From contig NZ_CP034072.1 in the NCBI RefSeq assembly GCF_003855255.1, positions 6,490,753 through 6,554,752 on the forward strand: a DNA stretch of 64,000 nt, read 5' to 3'. The position numbers and the translations under genes were made by a program. The first letter of the stretch is position 1; each line of letters begins with the position of its first letter. Shown here piece after piece: positions 26,071-35,342 of this stretch. The notes under the pieces were generated by a model that ran no database searches, was not told the origin of the DNA, and saw only the letters and a program-made list of their open reading frames with translations. The DNA comes from Mycolicibacterium nivoides. Lineage in GTDB: Bacteria > Actinomycetota > Actinomycetes > Mycobacteriales > Mycobacteriaceae.

Positions 26071-26959
26071 CGAAGTCCGTCACCGCCGCGAGGAACTGGT
26101 CGGGCCGCTCGACCATGGGCGTGTGTCCGGAGCCCTTGATCACCACGGGCGTCAGCCCGGCCTCCGTATAGCGCTCGACATTGGGGGCCGTCGGGGTCAG
26201 TACATCCTGGTCGCCCCACAGCACCAGCACGGGCTTGTGCAGTGCGGCAAGCGTTTCCACGACCGGATGCGGACCCTCGGTGGAGTCGCAGACTCCGGCG
26301 TAGGTGAGGCGCTCCAGCGAGCGGTGCGCGTAGTCCGGCACCGGGTAGTCCGCGCCGAATCCGGTCTGCAGCGAGCTCTCGGTGATGGCATCCACGGTCC
26401 GGAATCGGTCCAGCGCCGGGCCGATCACCGGCCAGCACACCATCTTTCCGAGCAGCGGCATGGTGACCAGATCGTCGGCAGCCGGGGTATCGGACACCAC
26501 CACACGCTCCACGAGATCCGGATACTGCCGGGCCAGTTCGGCGGAGACCGCTCCGCCCATCGAATGCCCGATCAGTGCCGCATGACGCACACCGAGTTGA
26601 ACCAGCGCGGTGTGCACCGCCTTGGCCTGCTCTGCCGCACGGTACGGAGCACCGTCATTGGGCGCCTCCGAGCCGCCGTGGCCGACCAGATCGATCGCGA
26701 TCACCCGCTGATCGCGGGCCAGTCGCGGCGCCACCTGCTCCCACCACTCGATCGACGCCGAATACCCGTGCAGCAACACCACGGCGCGGTCGCCTGCCGG
26801 GCCGTACTCTCGCACGTTGAGATCGGGGCCGTCCAGCTCCAGGACGTGCCCGCCCGCGAAGGGCTCGGCCTTGTGCTTCTCCCTGGTCACCGCCAGCTCG
26901 TTCAGCAGCAACGCCACCACGGCCAACAAAAGCACGCTCACGGCGATGCGCAATTTCAT
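26045..26959 (-). CDS. Membrane-anchored alpha/beta hydrolase
   Basis: Serine alpha/beta hydrolase of 304 residues with an N-terminal hydrophobic segment (about 4-20) that may anchor or export it. Oxyanion motif LLHGYSAS, nucleophile elbow GHSMGG, Asp in WGDQDVL and His in KGSGHTPMVE are all present. Substrate unknown; esterase or lipase activity is likely. ATG 26959 is chosen because upstream codons are low in hydrophobicity and run into the LCP gene region. It is divergent from the LCP gene by 92 bases. Confidence 0.85.
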   Translation of the reverse strand: MKLRIAVSVLLLAVVALLLNELAVTREKHKAEPFAGGHVLELDGPDLNVREYGPAGDRAVVLLHGYSASIEWWEQVAPRLARDQRVIAIDLVGHGGSEAPNDGAPYRAAEQAKAVHTALVQLGVRHAALIGHSMGGAVSAELARQYPDLVERVVVSDTPAADDLVTMPLLGKMVCWPVIGPALDRFRTVDAITESSLQTGFGADYPVPDYAHRSLERLTYAGVCDSTEGPHPVVETLAALHKPVLVLWGDQDVLTPTAPNVERYTEAGLTPVVIKGSGHTPMVERPDQFLAAVTDFVRTPAPAR

Positions 26960-27051
26960 GCTGCGCACGCTAATGCCGGGACGTCGCTGTTGACCAGCAT
27001 TTTTCCCCGGTGGACGAAGCCTCAGCGAACGGCCCCATAATGGCAGGTGCC

Positions 27052-28677
27052 ATGAACGCTCCCAGCCACGCCGCCAGCGCCCCTCGGCACCGCATGCCGC
27101 GCCGGGGCGTACGCGCTGCCCGTCGCGCGGCCGTCGGCCTGATGGCGGCAACGGTGCTGGCCGGGACCGGCACCGGCTGGGTGTCATACCACGGCGCATT
27201 GGACGGCATCACCACGTCCAACGCGCTCGAAGGCGGCCCGGTCTCGTCCGGGGACACCGAGAACATCCTGATCATGGGGCTGGACAGCAGGCTGGACCAG
27301 CACGGCAACCCGCTGCCCCAGGACATCTACGAGGCGCTGCACGCCGGCGACGAGACCGTCGGCGGCTACAACGCCAACGTGCTGATCGTCGTGCACCTGC
27401 CCGGCAACGGCGGCCCGCCGACCGCGTTCTCCATCCCCCGCGACGACTACGTCGAGCTCGCCGGCTGCGACGTCGACCCGTGCAAGGGCAAGGTCAAGCA
27501 GGCCTACGGTTGGGCCTATCAGCGCGAGATGGAGACGCTGGAGTCCTCTTCCGAGTCCGAGAGTTCGTCGACGAACGAACAGCAGGCCCGCGAGGCCGGC
27601 CGCCGGGCCCAGATCGCCACCGTGCGCAATCTCCTCGGGATCCCGATCGACCATTTCGTCGAGGTCACCCTCGGAGCGTTCTTCCAGATCGCCAAGGCTG
27701 TGGCGCCGATCACGGTGTGCCTCAACGCCGACACCTCGGATCCATACTCCGGGGCGGATTTCCACCGGGGCGTGCAGCAAATCGACGCTGCGCAGGCGAT
27801 GGCGTTCGTGCGTCAGCGTCGCGACATCAACGACGAGAACTTCACCGACCTCGACCGCACCCGGCGCCAACAGGCCTTCATCGCCGCGCTGGTGTCGGCC
27901 CTGGGCAAGAGCGGCGCCCTGTCCAGCCCCACCATGCTGCGCGATCTGCTCAACGTCACCAAGCAGAACGTCGCGCTGGATTCCGGGTTCGACCTCGCCA
28001 GCTTCGCCAGCCGCGCCTCAGCGCTGACCGGTGCGCCACCCACCCTCTACACGCTGCCCATCAAGGAGTTCGGCCAGAACTCGCTGGGCGAGGACATCAA
28101 CATCGTCGACATCCCCACCATCCGGGCCATCGTCCGGGACCTGGTCGCCGAACCCGGCGGCACCACCGAGGCACCCGCCGCGCCTGCGCACGTCCTCGAA
28201 GGTCACGGCGCGGTGCTCGACGTGGTGAACGCCTCCACGTACTCCGGACTGGCTGCGCAGCTCGAAACCACCTTCTCCGCGAACGGATTCACCCCGGGTG
28301 CGATCGGCGACGCCGAATCTCTGGCCGCCGTCACCTCGATCGACTATGGGACCGGTGCGGAGGCCGGCGCCCAGTCGCTGGCAGACGAGTTGAAGGTCAT
28401 CGCCACGCCATCGTCCGAGGTGGCCCCCGGGACCGTACAGCTGACGCTGGGTACCGACTTTCCCGGCGACGACTACCTGACCGGATCGAGCGAGTCGTCC
28501 GCCGCGAGTTCCTCGGACGGATCGGATTCGACCTGGGACTCCGCCAGCGAGACGACGGAGGAGACCACCGCGAGTACGCCGGTGACCACCGTTGCCGCAA
28601 CCGCGTCCGGCACCAAGTCCGCGGCACCGACCGACCTGAGTCAGATGAAGGTCTCCGGCATTCCCTGCGTGAAATAG
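27052..28677 (+). CDS. LytR-CpsA-Psr (LCP) family cell-wall ligase
   Basis: Membrane-anchored enzyme of about 541 residues that in mycobacteria joins arabinogalactan to peptidoglycan. An Arg-rich cytosolic head and a single membrane segment near residue 30 are followed by the LCP domain (ENILIMGLDSRLD, FSIPRDDYVEL, MAFVRQRRDINDENFTDLDRTRRQQAF). The Arg and Asp residues that hold the polyprenyl pyrophosphate are present. A LytR_C domain follows (AVLDVVNASTYSGLAAQLE), then a Ser/Thr/Glu-rich low-complexity tail. Starts at 27010 (GTG) and 27040 (ATG) are also in frame. The tail ends in GIPCVK. Confidence 0.9.
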   Translation: MNAPSHAASAPRHRMPRRGVRAARRAAVGLMAATVLAGTGTGWVSYHGALDGITTSNALEGGPVSSGDTENILIMGLDSRLDQHGNPLPQDIYEALHAGDETVGGYNANVLIVVHLPGNGGPPTAFSIPRDDYVELAGCDVDPCKGKVKQAYGWAYQREMETLESSSESESSSTNEQQAREAGRRAQIATVRNLLGIPIDHFVEVTLGAFFQIAKAVAPITVCLNADTSDPYSGADFHRGVQQIDAAQAMAFVRQRRDINDENFTDLDRTRRQQAFIAALVSALGKSGALSSPTMLRDLLNVTKQNVALDSGFDLASFASRASALTGAPPTLYTLPIKEFGQNSLGEDINIVDIPTIRAIVRDLVAEPGGTTEAPAAPAHVLEGHGAVLDVVNASTYSGLAAQLETTFSANGFTPGAIGDAESLAAVTSIDYGTGAEAGAQSLADELKVIATPSSEVAPGTVQLTLGTDFPGDDYLTGSSESSAASSSDGSDSTWDSASETTEETTASTPVTTVAATASGTKSAAPTDLSQMKVSGIPCVK

Positions 28678-28683
28678 CCTCCG

Positions 28684-29850
28684 CTACAGCGTGACCCGGA
28701 CCTGGGTGCCGTATCCGGGTTCCGAACTGATCGCCATCGAGCCGCCCATGGCCTCGACGCGGACTTGCAGCGAGGCCAGCCCGATGTGCCCCTCGGCCAC
28801 GGACTGGGCCACCGTCGACGGGTCGAACCCCTTGCCGTCGTCGGCCACGGTCAGCACGACGCGGTCCCCGATCCGGAAGAGGCCGACCGAGACCGTGCTC
28901 GCGCCCGCGTGTTTGTTGATGTTGGCCAGCAGCTCGCGCGCAGCGCGGTACAGCAGGGCCTGACCTTCGGGGTGCCCGACGTCCTCCAGGTCCGCCCGCA
29001 CGGTGATGTCCGGCCGAGTCTCGTACTGGCGCAACAGCTCCTGTATGGCCGGGGTGGGCCCCAGCTGCGCCAGCACCTGCGGGTGCAGCGCGGTCACCGT
29101 GGAGCGCAGTCCGACCGCCGTCTCCTGCAGGGCGGCATGCACCCGGTCCAACCCCGGGTCCGGGATGCGTTCGCGGATCTCGTCGAGTTCCAAGCGTGCC
29201 GCCAGCAGGACCTGCAAAGGCCCGTCGTGAAGGTGTTCGGCCAGTTCGGCATTGCGCAGGTCGTCTGCCCGGGTTGACTCCGACACCAGCTGGCGCCGCA
29301 CCTCCATCAGCGTTCGCACCCGCGCCGAACGTCGCGCCAGCACGAAGGACAACGCGGCCGACGCGACCGCCAGCCAGGCCAGGAAGCCCACGTGCATGTA
29401 CACGATGTCCGGCAGGCCGACGTTGTCGTCGCGCTCGGAATACAGGATCCACACCGCCAGGTAGCCCAGTGCGGTGCTGCCGCCGAGCAGCGCCGTCAGC
29501 CACGGACGATCCTGGAACGCAACGGATATGGGCAGCAGGAAGAAGACCGGGAGCAGCGCCGCGGTGGCACCGCCCGACACCGCACACAGCGCGACCAGAA
29601 CCAGCACATCGACCGCGGTGGAAGCCCACTCGGCCCACGGCGGCATGGGCCCGCGGAACACCACCACCAGCCACAGCACCGCCACGGCGGTGTACACGCT
29701 CAGGATCACCGCGTACAGGACCGGCAACCAGTGGTCGACATCCCACACCGAGACCAGCACCACGATGAGGCCGATCAGGGGTAGCCGCAGCAGTGCCGAG
29801 ACCCGGACCGGTTGAGTGGTGAAGAATTCGACGACGCGCCCGCCTGCCAT
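28684..29850 (-). CDS. NarL-family sensor histidine kinase
   Basis: Membrane sensor kinase of 388 residues. About six hydrophobic segments (residues 10-180) precede a cytosolic HisKA_3-type dimerisation helix with the phospho-acceptor in ELAEHLHDGPLQVL. The HATPase domain follows (ELLANINKHAGAS, VADDGKGFDP, IGLASLQVRVEAMGG). It lies four bases downstream of the response-regulator gene in the same operon, so the two form a two-component system. No periplasmic sensor domain is visible; the stimulus is probably sensed in the membrane. Confidence 0.92.
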   Translation of the reverse strand: MAGGRVVEFFTTQPVRVSALLRLPLIGLIVVLVSVWDVDHWLPVLYAVILSVYTAVAVLWLVVVFRGPMPPWAEWASTAVDVLVLVALCAVSGGATAALLPVFFLLPISVAFQDRPWLTALLGGSTALGYLAVWILYSERDDNVGLPDIVYMHVGFLAWLAVASAALSFVLARRSARVRTLMEVRRQLVSESTRADDLRNAELAEHLHDGPLQVLLAARLELDEIRERIPDPGLDRVHAALQETAVGLRSTVTALHPQVLAQLGPTPAIQELLRQYETRPDITVRADLEDVGHPEGQALLYRAARELLANINKHAGASTVSVGLFRIGDRVVLTVADDGKGFDPSTVAQSVAEGHIGLASLQVRVEAMGGSMAISSEPGYGTQVRVTL

Positions 29851-29854
29851 GTAA

Positions 29855-30493
29855 TCAGTCCAGCAGCCGGCGGCGCATCGCCTCCGCGACCGCCGCGCCC
29901 CGGTCACTCACGCCGAGCTTCTCGTACAGACGTTGCACGTGGGTCTTCACCGTCGACGGAGCCAGGAACAGCTCCTTGGCCATTGCCGGGATGGAATGGC
30001 CCTTGGAAATCAGGTCGAGCACCTCGCGTTCCCGCGGGCTGAGCACCGGGACATCGGGTTCGTTGCGGCGACGGATCTCGCCGGCCAGCCCGGCTGCCAG
30101 GTTCGGGTCGAGCACGTCGCGGCCCTTGGCACACGACAACACGGCGTTCACGAGCTCACTGCGGGTGGACTCCTTGGACAGGAACCCGGCCGCCCCCTGC
30201 TGCAACGCGGTGTAGACGATCGCCGACTCGTCGTGGGCGGAGACGAGCAACACCCGGGTGGGCAGCTCGTCGCGGCTCACCGCGGCGGCCACCTGCGCCC
30301 CGTCGAGCTGCGGCATCCGATAGTCCAGCAGGGCCACCTGCGGCTGATGGGTCCTGATCAATTCCAGTGCGTCGGCGCCGTTGTCGGCCTCGGCCACCAC
30401 GTCGATCTCGCCGCTGGAGATCAGGGCGCGCACCACGCCTTCGCGGAACATCGGGTGGTCGTCACCTACCACCACCCGCACCTTTTCGGCCAT
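29855..30493 (-). CDS. NarL-family response regulator
   Basis: Two-domain regulator of 212 residues. Receiver domain: acidic pair in VVGDDHPMFREG, phosphorylated Asp in VALLDYRMPQLDG, Lys in GFLSKES. The C-terminal LuxR-type HTH is LSPREREVLDLISKGHSIPA with PSTVKTHVQRLYEKLGV. ATG 30505 (four more residues) is an alternative. First gene of the operon with the kinase; divergent from the LysR gene. Confidence 0.93.
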   Translation of the reverse strand: MAEKVRVVVGDDHPMFREGVVRALISSGEIDVVAEADNGADALELIRTHQPQVALLDYRMPQLDGAQVAAAVSRDELPTRVLLVSAHDESAIVYTALQQGAAGFLSKESTRSELVNAVLSCAKGRDVLDPNLAAGLAGEIRRRNEPDVPVLSPREREVLDLISKGHSIPAMAKELFLAPSTVKTHVQRLYEKLGVSDRGAAVAEAMRRRLLD

Positions 30494-30548
30494 GCGGCTC
30501 AGCATGGCACAGCGCGGGTCGGTGATCAGCGCGTTTAGAGTCGGCGGT

Positions 30549-31430
30549 ATGCATCTGGACGAGCTGCAGTGGTTCGTGGTGCTCGCCGAGACCGAGCACG
30601 TCACCGATGCCGCAGCCGAACTCGGCATCAGCCAGCCCACCCTGTCACGCGCGCTGGCCCGGGTCGAGGAGCAGGTGGGGGTGCCGCTGTTCGATCGGGT
30701 CCACCGACGGCTTCGGCTCAACGCCTACGGTCGCATCCTGTTGGAGCACGCCCGCCGCAGCATCAGCGAAATCCATACGGCCACTGAGCGAATCGCGGAG
30801 CTGCGCGATCCCGATACCGGGACGGTGCGGCTGGCGTTCCTGCATTCGCAGGCCGGCTGGTTCGTCCCTGATCTGTTGCGACGGTTCCGTGCCGAGGCTC
30901 CGTTGGTGCGCTTCGAGCTGTTCCAGGGTGCGGCCCACCAGATCGTCGAGCGCCTGGCCAACGGCGGGGCCGACCTGGCGATCACTTCACCACGCCCGGA
31001 GGGTTTTCGCTGGCGCGGGATGTACATGGAGCGGTTGTGCCTGGCAGTTCCGCGTGACCATCGCTTCGCCCGACGGTCCCGGATCCGGCTGGCCGACGCC
31101 GGCGCCGAACCCTTCGTGGCGCTGGCACCGGACTTCGGGTTGCGCCAGCTCACCGCCGAATTGTGGGCCGAGGCCGGGATCTCACCGCCGGTGGTGTTCG
31201 AGGCCATGGAGATCCCAACCATGGAAGGGCTGGTGGCGGCGGGATTCGGGGTGGCCGTCGTGCCGGTGCCACGGCCCGAACGGGCCGAGCCGGGCGCCGC
31301 GTACATCCCGCTGTCGGAGAGCTCTGCCAGACGTCAGATCGGCCTGACCTGGAACGCGGACCGCCCATTGCCGCCCGCTGCGGAGCGCCTGGCCGAGTTC
31401 GTCATGCACAATGTGCATGATATTGACTAG
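30549..31430 (+). CDS. LysR-family regulator (next to MFS exporter)
   Basis: LysR regulator of 293 residues. HTH at 1-60 (MHLDELQWFVVLAETEHVTDA, LGISQPTLSRALARVEEQVG) followed by the two-lobed effector domain. TAGAGT (30536-30541) ends seven bases before the ATG, so the transcript is likely leaderless. It is followed in the same direction by an MFS exporter gene. The pairing resembles E. coli YnfL/YnfM, which are divergent. A candidate LysR operator lies inside its own 3' end (see 31402-31469). Confidence 0.9.
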   Translation: MHLDELQWFVVLAETEHVTDAAAELGISQPTLSRALARVEEQVGVPLFDRVHRRLRLNAYGRILLEHARRSISEIHTATERIAELRDPDTGTVRLAFLHSQAGWFVPDLLRRFRAEAPLVRFELFQGAAHQIVERLANGGADLAITSPRPEGFRWRGMYMERLCLAVPRDHRFARRSRIRLADAGAEPFVALAPDFGLRQLTAELWAEAGISPPVVFEAMEIPTMEGLVAAGFGVAVVPVPRPERAEPGAAYIPLSESSARRQIGLTWNADRPLPPAAERLAEFVMHNVHDID

Positions 31431-31469
31431 TCTCATGCATTGGACACATCTTTGCCGGCGCCCTACCGT
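31402..31469 (+). promoter_or_regulatory. LysR-type palindrome and leaderless promoter of the MFS gene
   Basis: TCATGCACAATGTGCATGA (31402-31420) is a perfect palindrome with 9-bp arms, in the last codons of the LysR gene. Downstream, TTGGAC (31440-31445), an 18-base spacer and TACCGT (31464-31469) lead to the GTG at 31477, seven bases after the -10. With the start point at about 31477, the palindrome is centred near -66, the classic LysR recognition position. Confidence 0.65.
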
Positions 31470-31476
31470 CGACTGA

Positions 31477-32742
31477 GTGTCCACCTCCCTGACCTCCGTT
31501 GACTGGCAGGGGCATTCACGTGGCTCGAGCGAGTACCGACGCCTGCTGGCCGCATTGTTCTGCGCCGGCGTCGCCACCTTCGCGCAGCTGTACTCGCCCC
31601 AGGCCGTCCTCCCGCTGATCGCCCACGACCTGGGCACCGGCGCCGCCCATGCCGCGCTGACGATCTCAGCCGCCACGGTCGGCCTCGCATTGGGCGTGAT
31701 CCCGTGGTCAGCCCTGGCCGACCGGATCGGCCGAGTCCAGGCCATGACGATTTCCATCACTGCCGCAACGGTTCTCGGGCTGGTCGTACCGCTGGCCCCG
31801 AGCGCGGCACTGCTGCTGTCCGGCCGGTTCGTCGAAGGACTGATGCTGGGCGGAGTACCTGCGGTGGCCATCGCCTACCTCACCGAGGAGATCGACGCCG
31901 GACATGCCGCCCGTGCGGCGGGCACCTACGTGGCGGGCACCACGATCGGCGGGCTGGCAGGCCGCCTGGTCACCGGGCCCATCGCCGAGTTCGCCGGATG
32001 GCGGGTCGGCGTGCTGGTGGTCGCGGTGCTGTGTGGGCTGTCGGCGTTCGCGTTCGTCAGACTCGCCCCACCCGCACGCGGCTTCACCCCCGCCCGCAAC
32101 CGAGACCTGGCCCGGCGGCTGGCCGAGAACCTGCGTTCACCCCGCCAGCTTGTGCTTTACAGCCAGGGATTCCTGCTGATGGGCGGGTTCGTGGCGATGT
32201 ACAACTTCCTCGGGTTCCGGCTGATGGCCGCACCGTTCGGCCTGCCCCAGACCGTGGTCAGCCTGGTGTTTTTGGCCTACCTGTCGGGTACCTGGGCCTC
32301 GGCCCGGGCCGGCGCCGAGGCCACCCGGTTCGGCCGCAAGACCGTGCTGCTCGGCTCGATCGCCACGATGGTTGCCGGCGTCGCGATCACCCTGGCCGGC
32401 AACGTCGTCGTGGTGCTGATCGGTCTGGTGATCGCCACCGCGGGATTCTTCGGAGCGCATGCGATCGCCTCGGGCTGGGTCGGCGCGGCCGCCGGTGACG
32501 GCAAGGCGCAGGCGTCCTCGCTGTACAACCTCTTCTACTACGCGGGCTCCAGCTTGATCGGCTGGGTCGGCGGGCTGGCGTTCGACGCCGCGGGGTGGTC
32601 GGCCGTGGCCGGCACCGTGATGGGTCTGGCGGTGCTGGCGGGGGTGTTGGCCTGCACGCTCAGGCCGGCGAGCGGCCAACCGCGCAACTACCAGAGTTCG
32701 ATGTCCCGGCCGTACTCCGACTCCGGACGCGGCCCGAAGTAG
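31477..32742 (+). CDS. MFS exporter (YnfM-like)
   Basis: Major facilitator of 421 residues with twelve hydrophobic segments. The family loop motif after helix 2 reads [13 protein letters not shown], and [19 protein letters not shown] marks the second half. Closest in type to YnfM/arabinose-efflux exporters. The GTG start appears leaderless. It is probably controlled by the preceding LysR protein. The last 55 bases overlap the convergent NTF2-like gene, and the tail (from about [10 protein letters not shown]) is hydrophilic. Confidence 0.88.
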   Translation: MSTSLTSVDWQGHSRGSSEYRRLLAALFCAGVATFAQLYSPQAVLPLIAHDLGTGAAHAALTISAATVGLALGVIPWSALADRIGRVQAMTISITAATVLGLVVPLAPSAALLLSGRFVEGLMLGGVPAVAIAYLTEEIDAGHAARAAGTYVAGTTIGGLAGRLVTGPIAEFAGWRVGVLVVAVLCGLSAFAFVRLAPPARGFTPARNRDLARRLAENLRSPRQLVLYSQGFLLMGGFVAMYNFLGFRLMAAPFGLPQTVVSLVFLAYLSGTWASARAGAEATRFGRKTVLLGSIATMVAGVAITLAGNVVVVLIGLVIATAGFFGAHAIASGWVGAAAGDGKAQASSLYNLFYYAGSSLIGWVGGLAFDAAGWSAVAGTVMGLAVLAGVLACTLRPASGQPRNYQSSMSRPYSDSGRGPK

Positions 32743-33173
32743 CGCCGCTGCGACCCCTCGATGAGGACGTCGTTGATGCTGGCCTCCCGCCGAGACATCA
32801 GGCCCTCCGGGGTGAACTGCCACAGTTCATTTCCGTAGCTGCGGTACCACTGGCCCTGGGCGTCGTGCCATTCGTACTGGAACCGCACAGCTATCCGGTC
32901 CTCGCTGAAAGACCAGAGCCCCTTCCGTAATACGTAATCCAGCTCGCGCTCCCATTTGGCGGTCAGGAACTCCACGATCTGTTCGCGTCCGACGATGTGC
33001 AGGTCGCGATTGCGCCACTGGGAATCCGGCGTATAGGCCAGGCTGACCCGCTGCGGGTCGCGGGTGTTCCAGGCGTCCTCGGCGGCCTGAACCTTCTGGA
33101 GGGCTGTTTCCAGAGTGAAGGGCGGGAACGGCGGGCGGGCTTCGGAGGGGACGGGCGGGAGACTTCCGGTCAT
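32688..33173 (-). CDS. NTF2/SnoaL-like DUF1348 protein
   Basis: A 161-residue cytosolic protein with the DUF1348 type of NTF2 fold: [60 protein letters not shown] and [17 protein letters not shown]. The family is widespread and its function is unknown. It overlaps the end of the MFS gene (55 bases) and is divergent from fadE2. The overlap is long but both products are full-length. Confidence 0.85.
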   Translation of the reverse strand: MTGSLPPVPSEARPPFPPFTLETALQKVQAAEDAWNTRDPQRVSLAYTPDSQWRNRDLHIVGREQIVEFLTAKWERELDYVLRKGLWSFSEDRIAVRFQYEWHDAQGQWYRSYGNELWQFTPEGLMSRREASINDVLIEGSQRRYFGPRPESEYGRDIELW

Positions 33174-33216
33174 GCCACCTTTCTACCTGTCTAACCATGT
33201 GGCTATCGTGGCTGGC

Positions 33217-34446
33217 ATGGACTTCGCGATGTCGGCCAAAGCGGCTGATTACCACTCCCGGTTGACCGACTTCATGGTGGAGCACGTGCTCCCTGCCGAA
33301 GCCTCCTACCACGCCTATCGCGAGGAGAAGGGCCCCAAGGACCACACAGTGCCGCCGGTGGTCGAGGAGCTCAAGGTCAAGGCGCGTGAGCAGGGCCTGT
33401 GGAACCTCTTCCTGCCCTCGGAGTCCGGCCTGACCAACCTGGAGTACGCGCCGCTGGCCGAACTGTCCGGGTGGAGCCTGGAGATCGCCCCCGAGGCGCT
33501 CAACTGTGCGGCCCCGGACACCGGGAACATGGAGACCCTGCACCTGTTCGCCGACGAGCAGCAGCGTAAGCAGTGGCTCGAGCCGCTGCTGGCCGGTGAG
33601 ATCCGCAGCGCGTTCGCGATGACCGAACCCGCCGTGGCGTCCTCGGATGCCCGCAACATCGAGACGACGATGCTGCGCGACGGTGCCGACTATGTGATCA
33701 ACGGCCGCAAGTGGTGGATCACCGGGGCAGCCGATCCGCGCTGCAAGCTCCTGATCGTGATGGGCCGCACCAACCCTGACGCCGCCTCGCACGCGCAGCA
33801 GTCGATGATCCTGGTGCCCGTCGACACCCCCGGGGTGGACATCCAGCGCTCGCTGCCGGTGTTCGGCTGGCAGGACCAGCACGGGCACTGCGAGATCGTG
33901 TTCGACAACGTACGGGTGCCGGCCGAGAACCTGCTCCACGAAGAAGGCAGCGGTTTCGCGATCGCCCAGGCCCGGCTGGGCCCGGGCCGGATCCACCACT
34001 GCATGCGCGCGCTCGGTGCGGCCGAACGGGCCTTGGCGCTGATGATCGACCGTGTGCAGAAGCGCGTCGCGTTCGGCAAGCCGTTGGCCGAGCAGGGTGT
34101 GGTGCGCGAGTCCATCGCCAAGTCCCGCAACGAGATCGACCAGGCCCGGCTGCTGTGCGAGAAGGCCGCCTGGATGATCGACCAGGAAGGCAACAAGGCC
34201 GCGCACGTGCTGGTCTCCCAGATCAAGTCGGTAGCCCCGCAGATCGCCTGCAACGTCATCGACCGGGCCATCCAGGTGCACGGCGCGGCCGGGGTCAGCG
34301 ATGACTTCCCGCTGGCCCGGCTCTACAGCTGGCACCGCGCGATGCGGCTGTTCGACGGCCCCGACGAGGTCCACATGCGGACCATCGCCCGCGCCGAACT
34401 CGGCCGCGAGAAGTCACCTCTGGCAGCGGCGGCGGTGACTGCGTAG
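33217..34446 (+). CDS. fadE2: Acyl-CoA dehydrogenase FadE2
   Basis: Acyl-CoA dehydrogenase of 409 residues in the ACAD10/11-like group: MTEPAVASSDARNIETT, NGRKWWITGAADPRCKLL, and the C-terminal DGPDEVHMRTIARAELG. It matches M. tuberculosis Rv0154c (FadE2) in sequence type and in its overlap with the phosphatase gene. TATCGT (33204-33209) ends seven bases before ATG 33217, so it is probably leaderless. The frame is open to 33115, inside the divergent gene. Confidence 0.92.
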   Translation: MDFAMSAKAADYHSRLTDFMVEHVLPAEASYHAYREEKGPKDHTVPPVVEELKVKAREQGLWNLFLPSESGLTNLEYAPLAELSGWSLEIAPEALNCAAPDTGNMETLHLFADEQQRKQWLEPLLAGEIRSAFAMTEPAVASSDARNIETTMLRDGADYVINGRKWWITGAADPRCKLLIVMGRTNPDAASHAQQSMILVPVDTPGVDIQRSLPVFGWQDQHGHCEIVFDNVRVPAENLLHEEGSGFAIAQARLGPGRIHHCMRALGAAERALALMIDRVQKRVAFGKPLAEQGVVRESIAKSRNEIDQARLLCEKAAWMIDQEGNKAAHVLVSQIKSVAPQIACNVIDRAIQVHGAAGVSDDFPLARLYSWHRAMRLFDGPDEVHMRTIARAELGREKSPLAAAAVTA

Positions 34447-35246
34447 TGACCACCCAGCTCGGAGAACTGTCGGGGGCATGGAATTTTCGGGACGTCGCGG
34501 CCGAGACCGCGATCCGGCCGGGGCTGCTCTACCGCTCCAGTCAACTCAGCCAGCTCTCCGATGACGGCCGGGCAGTGTTCCGCCGGCTCGGCATCACCGA
34601 CGTCGCGGATCTGCGATCACACCAGGAGGTGCAGCGGCAGGGCACCGGGCAGGTACCGGACGGCGTTGCCGTCCATCTGCTGCCGTTCCACCCCGATAAC
34701 GGGTCGAATCAAGATGCGCCGCATGAGAACACCTTCCAGCGGGTGATGTCGGAGACCGCCGAGGGCGAGGACATCACCGCCGCGGCCCGCCGGTACATGA
34801 CAGAGGTGTACGAGGAGTTCCCGACACTGCCGGGTGCGCGAGGTGCGGTGCGTGAGGTGATTTCTCTTCTGGGACAGGAACGTCCGGTGATCGCCCACTG
34901 CTTCGCAGGCAAGGACCGCACCGGTTTCACCGTCGCCACGGTGCTGGAGGCCGTTGGCGTCGATCGGGACCGCATCATCGCCGACTTCCTGGCCAGCAAC
35001 GGCGCCATCCCGGCTCTGCGGAACCGGATCATGGAGTCGGTGCGGGCGCGGTCGCAGGAAGCGCCGGAGATGGTCACGTATGCCGAAGCCCGGCTGACCG
35101 ACGAGGTTCTCGGAGTGCGCGAGGAATACCTCGCCGCGGCGTGGAAGAAGCTCGAAGGGGCCTATGGCTCGGTGGGCGGCTTCCTCGACGCGGCCGGGGT
35201 GTCGGCTGAGGATCTCGCCGCGCTGCGGTCCGGCCTGCTCGGCTGA
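34446..35246 (+). CDS. ptpB: Protein tyrosine/lipid phosphatase PtpB
   Basis: Phosphatase of 266 residues with the P-loop HCFAGKDRTG (catalytic Cys about 152), the signature of M. tuberculosis PtpB (Rv0153c, 276 residues), which removes phosphate from tyrosine, serine/threonine and phosphoinositides. The N-terminal NFRDV motif and C-terminal helix pair are kept. In pathogens it is secreted and modifies host signalling; no classical signal peptide is present here. In a saprophyte the role is unclear. GTG 34446 shares a base with the fadE2 stop. Confidence 0.92.
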   Translation: MTTQLGELSGAWNFRDVAAETAIRPGLLYRSSQLSQLSDDGRAVFRRLGITDVADLRSHQEVQRQGTGQVPDGVAVHLLPFHPDNGSNQDAPHENTFQRVMSETAEGEDITAAARRYMTEVYEEFPTLPGARGAVREVISLLGQERPVIAHCFAGKDRTGFTVATVLEAVGVDRDRIIADFLASNGAIPALRNRIMESVRARSQEAPEMVTYAEARLTDEVLGVREEYLAAAWKKLEGAYGSVGGFLDAAGVSAEDLAALRSGLLG

Positions 35247-35262
35247 CGCCGCGAGGGTTCTT

Positions 35263-35323
35263 GTTGACTTTGAGCTGACGCTGCATTTTTGCGGGTAGCA
35301 GTGTGCGTGGTGTCGAAGTCAAC
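35263..35323. terminator. Nested stem-loop between ptpB and the YceI gene
   Basis: Arms 35263-35273 and 35313-35323 pair over 11 positions (one G-U), enclosing a smaller CGCTGC/GCAGTG hairpin with a T-rich loop. It sits in the gap between convergent genes, so a terminator role in both directions is likely. Confidence 0.5.
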
Positions 35324-35342
35324 GGGCACCGCCGCGCGCCGG

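Noticed and set aside
34446..35246. Annotating PtpB as a secreted virulence factor
   Set aside because: The phosphatase match is strong, but no signal peptide is visible and the organism appears to be environmental. Secretion and virulence would be carried over from M. tuberculosis without evidence.
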